DNA of 64,000 bases, taken from NCBI GenBank assembly GCA_009380005.1, contig WHSQ01000001.1:1-64000 (forward strand), given 5' to 3'. The translations under genes were made by a program, and so were the position numbers. This document shows positions 61,005-64,000 of this stretch, piece after piece (within the stretch, counting starts at the first letter, position 1; each line of letters opens with the position of its first letter). This DNA is from Actinomycetota bacterium. Lineage in GTDB: Bacteria; Actinomycetota; CADDZG01; WHSQ01. Under the pieces are notes generated by a model that was not told where the DNA came from, did not search any database, and saw only the letters and a list, made by a program, of their open reading frames with translations.

Positions 61005-61519
61005 GCGACATGATGCCGGGCGGCCGCAGGGAACCGGAGTTCGGTCTCGGCGAGCGCGACATGCTATTGGGCTGGCTGAACTTCCACCGCGAGACTGCCA
61101 TCTGGAAGCTCGAGGGTCTGTCGGACGAGGATGCCCGGCGACGACCTGTCGGAACCTCGTTGCTCACCCCGGTGGGGATCGTCCTGCACCTGGCTCACGT
61201 CGAATGGGGGTGGTTCCGGACGATGTTCGCCAACACCCCGCCGGACACCATTTGGGAGGAGAGCGGCGACGACGACATCGAGTTCAAGACGCAGCAGCCG
61301 GTCGCGGAGGTCGTCGCGTTCTACCGCGAGCAGATCGCGATCGCCGACGAGATCATCGCGGAACACTCGCTGGACGATGTCGCCACGTACAAACGAGAGA
61401 ACTGGGCGGAGCCGCCCACGCTACGGTGGTGCGTCACCCACATGATCGAGGAGACGGCCCGGCACAACGGCCACCTGGATCTGTTGCGGGAGATGATCGA
61501 CGGCGCCACGGGGCTGTGA
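61001..61519 (+). CDS. DinB-family (DUF664) protein
   Basis: 172 aa. A four-helix bundle with a His triad: LHLAHVEWGWF (first His), and HMIEETARHNGHLDLLREMIDG with two His near the C-terminus. Actinobacterial DinB/DUF664 proteins include mycothiol-dependent enzymes; activity is not predictable here. The ATG overlaps the enoyl-CoA hydratase stop (ATGA). Confidence 0.88.
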   Translation: MSDMMPGGRREPEFGLGERDMLLGWLNFHRETAIWKLEGLSDEDARRRPVGTSLLTPVGIVLHLAHVEWGWFRTMFANTPPDTIWEESGDDDIEFKTQQPVAEVVAFYREQIAIADEIIAEHSLDDVATYKRENWAEPPTLRWCVTHMIEETARHNGHLDLLREMIDGATGL

Positions 61520-61542
61520 CGCGAGGGATCACCCGGCTGGGG

Positions 61543-61565
61543 TAAGGTGCTTGCTCTTGCAAGCA
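61543..61565 (+). promoter_or_regulatory. etf promoter -10 and 5' leader hairpin
   Basis: TAAGGT (61543-61548) is a -10 candidate. It runs into TGCTTGC (61548-61554), loop TCTT, GCAAGCA (61559-61565), a perfect 7-bp hairpin at or just after the expected transcript start. It may stabilise the message or act as a binding site. Confidence 0.45.
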
Positions 61566-61606
61566 CGGCGGATACGACCATCCCCAGCGGCTCACAGGAG
61601 GTCCCG

Positions 61607-62371
61607 GTGAACATCGTGGTGTGCGTGAAACACATCCCGGACCCGAACCTGCCGCCCGAGATGGACGGCACCCGGCTGAAGCGTGAAGGCGTTCAGGGGG
61701 TGCTGGACCCGGGCGACGAATTCGGGGTCGAGGCAGGTCTGCAGTTGAAGGAGCAGCACGGCGGCGAGGTCACCCTCGTCTCGATGGGCCCTCCGGCGGC
61801 CCGGGAGGCCATCACCCGTGGCCTCTCGATGGGGGCCGACAAGGGCATCCTCGTCAGCGACGACGCCCTCCAGAACGCGGACGCGCTCGTGACCGCCCGG
61901 GTGCTCGCTGCAGCGATCAAACGCGCTGAGTTCGACCTGGTGATCGCCGGCGTCGAATCCACCGACGGTTACACGGGCACGATGCCGGCAACGCTCGCCG
62001 AGTTCCTGGACGTACCGATGATCACGTTCGTGAAGGAGCTCGAGAACGCCGAGGGGAATCTGAAGGTCGATCGCCAGACGGCGGACGGGTATCACGTCGT
62101 CGAGGCTCCTCTCCCCGCGCTGATCACCGTCACCGCGGGAGTGAACGAGCCTCGTTACGCGTCCTTCAAGGGGATCATGGCGGCGAAGAAGAAGCCGGTC
62201 GATGAGCTGTCCCTCGCCGATCTCGGGCTTTCGGGTGACGATGTCGCGAGCAAGCAGACCGTCAAGGAGCTCAGTCCCGCGGAGGAACGTAAGGCGGGCG
62301 AGGTGGTCGAGGACGATGGAACCGCCGCGGAGAAGATCGCGGACTTCCTCGCGGAAGCGAAGGTGATCTAG
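61607..62371 (+). CDS. etfB: Electron transfer flavoprotein, beta subunit
   Basis: 254 aa. Binds AMP and carries electrons from acyl-CoA dehydrogenases. The GTG at 61607 has AGGAGGT 6 nt upstream, and NIVVCVKHIPDPN is the usual beginning; the upstream in-frame start covers the leader hairpin and is rejected. The recognition-loop region ALITVTAGVNEPRYASFKGIMAAKKKP is typical. etfA follows with no gap. Confidence 0.95.
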   Translation: MNIVVCVKHIPDPNLPPEMDGTRLKREGVQGVLDPGDEFGVEAGLQLKEQHGGEVTLVSMGPPAAREAITRGLSMGADKGILVSDDALQNADALVTARVLAAAIKRAEFDLVIAGVESTDGYTGTMPATLAEFLDVPMITFVKELENAEGNLKVDRQTADGYHVVEAPLPALITVTAGVNEPRYASFKGIMAAKKKPVDELSLADLGLSGDDVASKQTVKELSPAEERKAGEVVEDDGTAAEKIADFLAEAKVI

Positions 62372-63331
62372 ATGGCCAAGATATGGGTCTTCGCCGAGGT
62401 GACGCCGGAAGGGAAGGCCGACACCACCGCGCTCGAGATCCTCACGAAGGCACGATCGCTAGGGGGTGAGCTCGAAGCGGTTGCGCTCGGCCCCGGCGCG
62501 ACGCAAGCGGCCAAGGAGCTCGGCGAGTATGGAGCTACGACGGTCCACGCGAGCGACGATGATGTCTACTCGGATTACGTCGCTCAGCCGGCGGCGCAGG
62601 CTCTCTACCAACTCTGCCGGGAACACAGCCCGGAGCTGATCCTGTTCGCGCAGCAGTACGACTCCCGCGATATCGCCGGTCGCCTGTCGGCCAAGACGGG
62701 CTCGACGCTCATGACGAACGTGATGGACATCCCCGACACGAACACGGCCAAGACGGCGATCTTCGGTGGGACCACCATCGTCGACGTTGCGCTCGAGGGC
62801 GAACCCAAGCTCGTGATGATCCGTCCGAAGTCCTTCGCCCCCGAGGCATCCGGCGGCGAGGCGAGCGTCGTCCCGGTGGAGGTATCGATCAGCGACGAGC
62901 TCAAGAAAGCGAAACGCGTCGAGCGACACGAGGAGGCTGCGTCGGGTCCGAAGCTGGACGAAGCACCCGTGGTCGTGTCCGGTGGGCGCGGTCTACAGGA
63001 GCCGGGTAACTTCGAGCTCCTCGAGCAGCTCGCCGGTGCCATCGGGAACGCGGCGGTGGGCGCGACCCGAGCCGTGGTCGACTCCGGCTGGGTCCCCTAC
63101 GCGTTGCAGATCGGACAAACGGGTATCACGGTGAAGCCCAGCGTCTACATCGCCTTCGGTATCAGCGGTGCTACCCAGCATCTCGTCGGCATGAAGGGCG
63201 CCAAGAAGATCGTCGCTATCAATAAGGACGAGGATGCGCCAATCTTTCAGATAGCGGACCTCGGGGTCGTCGGGGACGCCCTCAAGGTGCTGCCGGCTCT
63301 GATCGAGGAAGTCAAGAAGCGCAAGGGGTAG
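62372..63331 (+). CDS. etfA: Electron transfer flavoprotein, alpha subunit
   Basis: 319 aa. Binds FAD. The C-terminal FAD block is [93 protein letters not shown], all canonical. Directly adjacent to etfB. Together with the enoyl-CoA hydratase this forms a beta-oxidation-related cluster. Confidence 0.96.
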   Translation: MAKIWVFAEVTPEGKADTTALEILTKARSLGGELEAVALGPGATQAAKELGEYGATTVHASDDDVYSDYVAQPAAQALYQLCREHSPELILFAQQYDSRDIAGRLSAKTGSTLMTNVMDIPDTNTAKTAIFGGTTIVDVALEGEPKLVMIRPKSFAPEASGGEASVVPVEVSISDELKKAKRVERHEEAASGPKLDEAPVVVSGGRGLQEPGNFELLEQLAGAIGNAAVGATRAVVDSGWVPYALQIGQTGITVKPSVYIAFGISGATQHLVGMKGAKKIVAINKDEDAPIFQIADLGVVGDALKVLPALIEEVKKRKG

Positions 63332-63335
63332 GCCC

Positions 63336-63713
63336 GTGTCCTTCGCGGACAGGTTCAAGCGGTTCTTCGGGAGCGGGGGTGGCAAGAGCCCCGGCCTCCG
63401 GCGACTCGAACCTTTCGCGCTCGAACACAAGGGCGTCGAGGGTTTCGTCGAACCCCAGACGGCGACCCACCCGATAACGCTCCTGCTCGTCGATCGGGAT
63501 GGCGACTCGATCCGAGCGCCGGTGGATCATCCTCGCGACGCCGCTCGGTTCTGCGAGGAGTACGGGATCCCGATCTACGACGCCGGGGTCGTCGGCTACC
63601 CCAAGCGGATGAGGTATTTCGACGCGCACCGCCGCTCGGACAACCTGGAGCTCGATGCCCGCATAGCGGAGCTCGAGCGCTCGCTCGACGAAGAGCCCCC
63701 GCCTGAACCCTGA
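63336..63713 (+). CDS. Hypothetical protein downstream of etfA
   Basis: 125 aa, GTG start 4 nt after etfA, so co-transcribed. The N-terminus FADRFKRFFGSGGGK is an amphipathic basic start, and the middle HPITLLLVDRDGDSIRAPVDHPRDAARFCEEYGIPIYDAGVVGYPKRM looks like a compact alpha/beta fold. The tail is acidic. No family recognised. Confidence 0.65.
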   Translation: MSFADRFKRFFGSGGGKSPGLRRLEPFALEHKGVEGFVEPQTATHPITLLLVDRDGDSIRAPVDHPRDAARFCEEYGIPIYDAGVVGYPKRMRYFDAHRRSDNLELDARIAELERSLDEEPPPEP

Positions 63714-63786
63714 CGGCCGCCGACTACAACACGGGTAGCGCGGGGCGCTGCGTTTGTTGCACTCGGCCGTTGGGTCTGCCGCCTCG

Positions 63787-63792
63787 TATCCT
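63787..63792 (+). promoter_or_regulatory. -10 box TATCCT, leaderless start of the cysteine desulfurase gene
   Basis: It ends 6 nt before the ATG at 63799. There is no ribosome-binding site between. Confidence 0.55.
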
Positions 63793-63798
63793 GGGGGC

Positions 63799-64000
63799 AT
63801 GCACTACCTCGACCACGCCGCCACCACGCCTATGCTTCCCGAGGTCCGGGAGGCCATGGAGCCGTACCTGAGCGACGACTTCGGCAACGCCTCGTCGGTG
63901 CACGCCTACGGCCGCCGGGCCAAGCAGGCCGTGGAGGACGCTCGGGACCGGGTGGCAGCGGGGATCGGCTCCAGCCCCTCGGAGGTCCTCTTCACCGGCG
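63799..64000 (+). CDS. Cysteine desulfurase, N-terminal part (cut by window end)
   Basis: The first 67 residues are visible: MHYLDHAATTPMLPEVREAM, then FGNASSVHAYGRRAKQAVEDAR and SSPSEVLFTG. This is the start of a class V PLP enzyme of the NifS/IscS type, which supplies sulfur for Fe-S clusters and tRNA thiolation. The PLP lysine and catalytic Cys lie outside the window. Confidence 0.93.
   Translation, partial: MHYLDHAATTPMLPEVREAMEPYLSDDFGNASSVHAYGRRAKQAVEDARDRVAAGIGSSPSEVLFTG

Overview
The window is a high-GC chromosomal segment. Gene content and order point to a member of the Actinomycetota, probably an uncultured deep lineage. The evidence is the long collinear block argS - lysA - hom - thrC - thrB - rho - rpmE - prfA - prmC - tsaC - glyA - (wecA-like) - atp operon - murA, which is a classic actinobacterial order. 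Other signs are frequent GTG starts, ATGA/GTGA overlaps between genes, and a recurrent TANNNT -10 box 5-7 nt before the start codon, which indicates leaderless mRNAs. No rRNA, tRNA or CRISPR array was found.

Bases 1-11000 are accessory. They hold the 3' end of an IS481-type transposase, a secreted six-hairpin glycosidase, a secreted LVIVD-repeat protein, a divergent ECF41 sigma factor / cupredoxin-DoxX-RNase H-like locus, an acetyltransferase and a secreted Asp-box protein. Between them lie decayed pieces of a serine-recombinase-like element and two copies of a repeat closed by a covarying long-range helix.

Bases 11000-35700 are mostly housekeeping. A response regulator precedes argS, whose HIGH motif is degenerate. 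phzF-lysA and hom-thrC-thrB supply aspartate-family amino acids. Next comes a tightly coupled cyclic 2,3-diphosphoglycerate pair (synthetase plus 2-phosphoglycerate kinase) with a transaldolase-like gene; this solute pathway is best known from hyperthermophilic methanogens. The translation and termination block follows (rho, an unlisted 57-aa membrane protein, rpmE, a DUF1385 protein, prfA, prmC, tsaC), then an M32 carboxypeptidase, a low-MW phosphatase, rpiB, glyA and a WecA/TagO-type transferase.

Bases 35700-45200: an AbiEi/DUF559 gene sits between two copies of a 43-44 nt palindromic repeat. The complete F1Fo ATP synthase operon follows (atpZ-like, atpI, B, E, F, H, A, G, D, C). Its promoter overlaps a perfect CRP-type palindrome and lies just downstream of a G-quadruplex-type tract.

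Bases 45200-64000: a Lys/Arg-rich histone-like protein; MurA with Asp in place of the catalytic Cys; a SpoIID-domain protein; an Nfu scaffold; a MeaB GTPase; an isobutyryl-CoA-mutase-like large subunit; two membrane-associated GTPases; an ABC-2 exporter; a YihY protein; MOSC and CoA-type Nudix proteins; enoyl-CoA hydratase; DinB; etfBA; and the start of a cysteine desulfurase cut by the window end. The strongest leads are the cDPG operon in a bacterium, the ECF41 divergon with two matching promoters, the degenerate ArgRS, the CRP site on the atp operon and the recombinase-associated repeat family.
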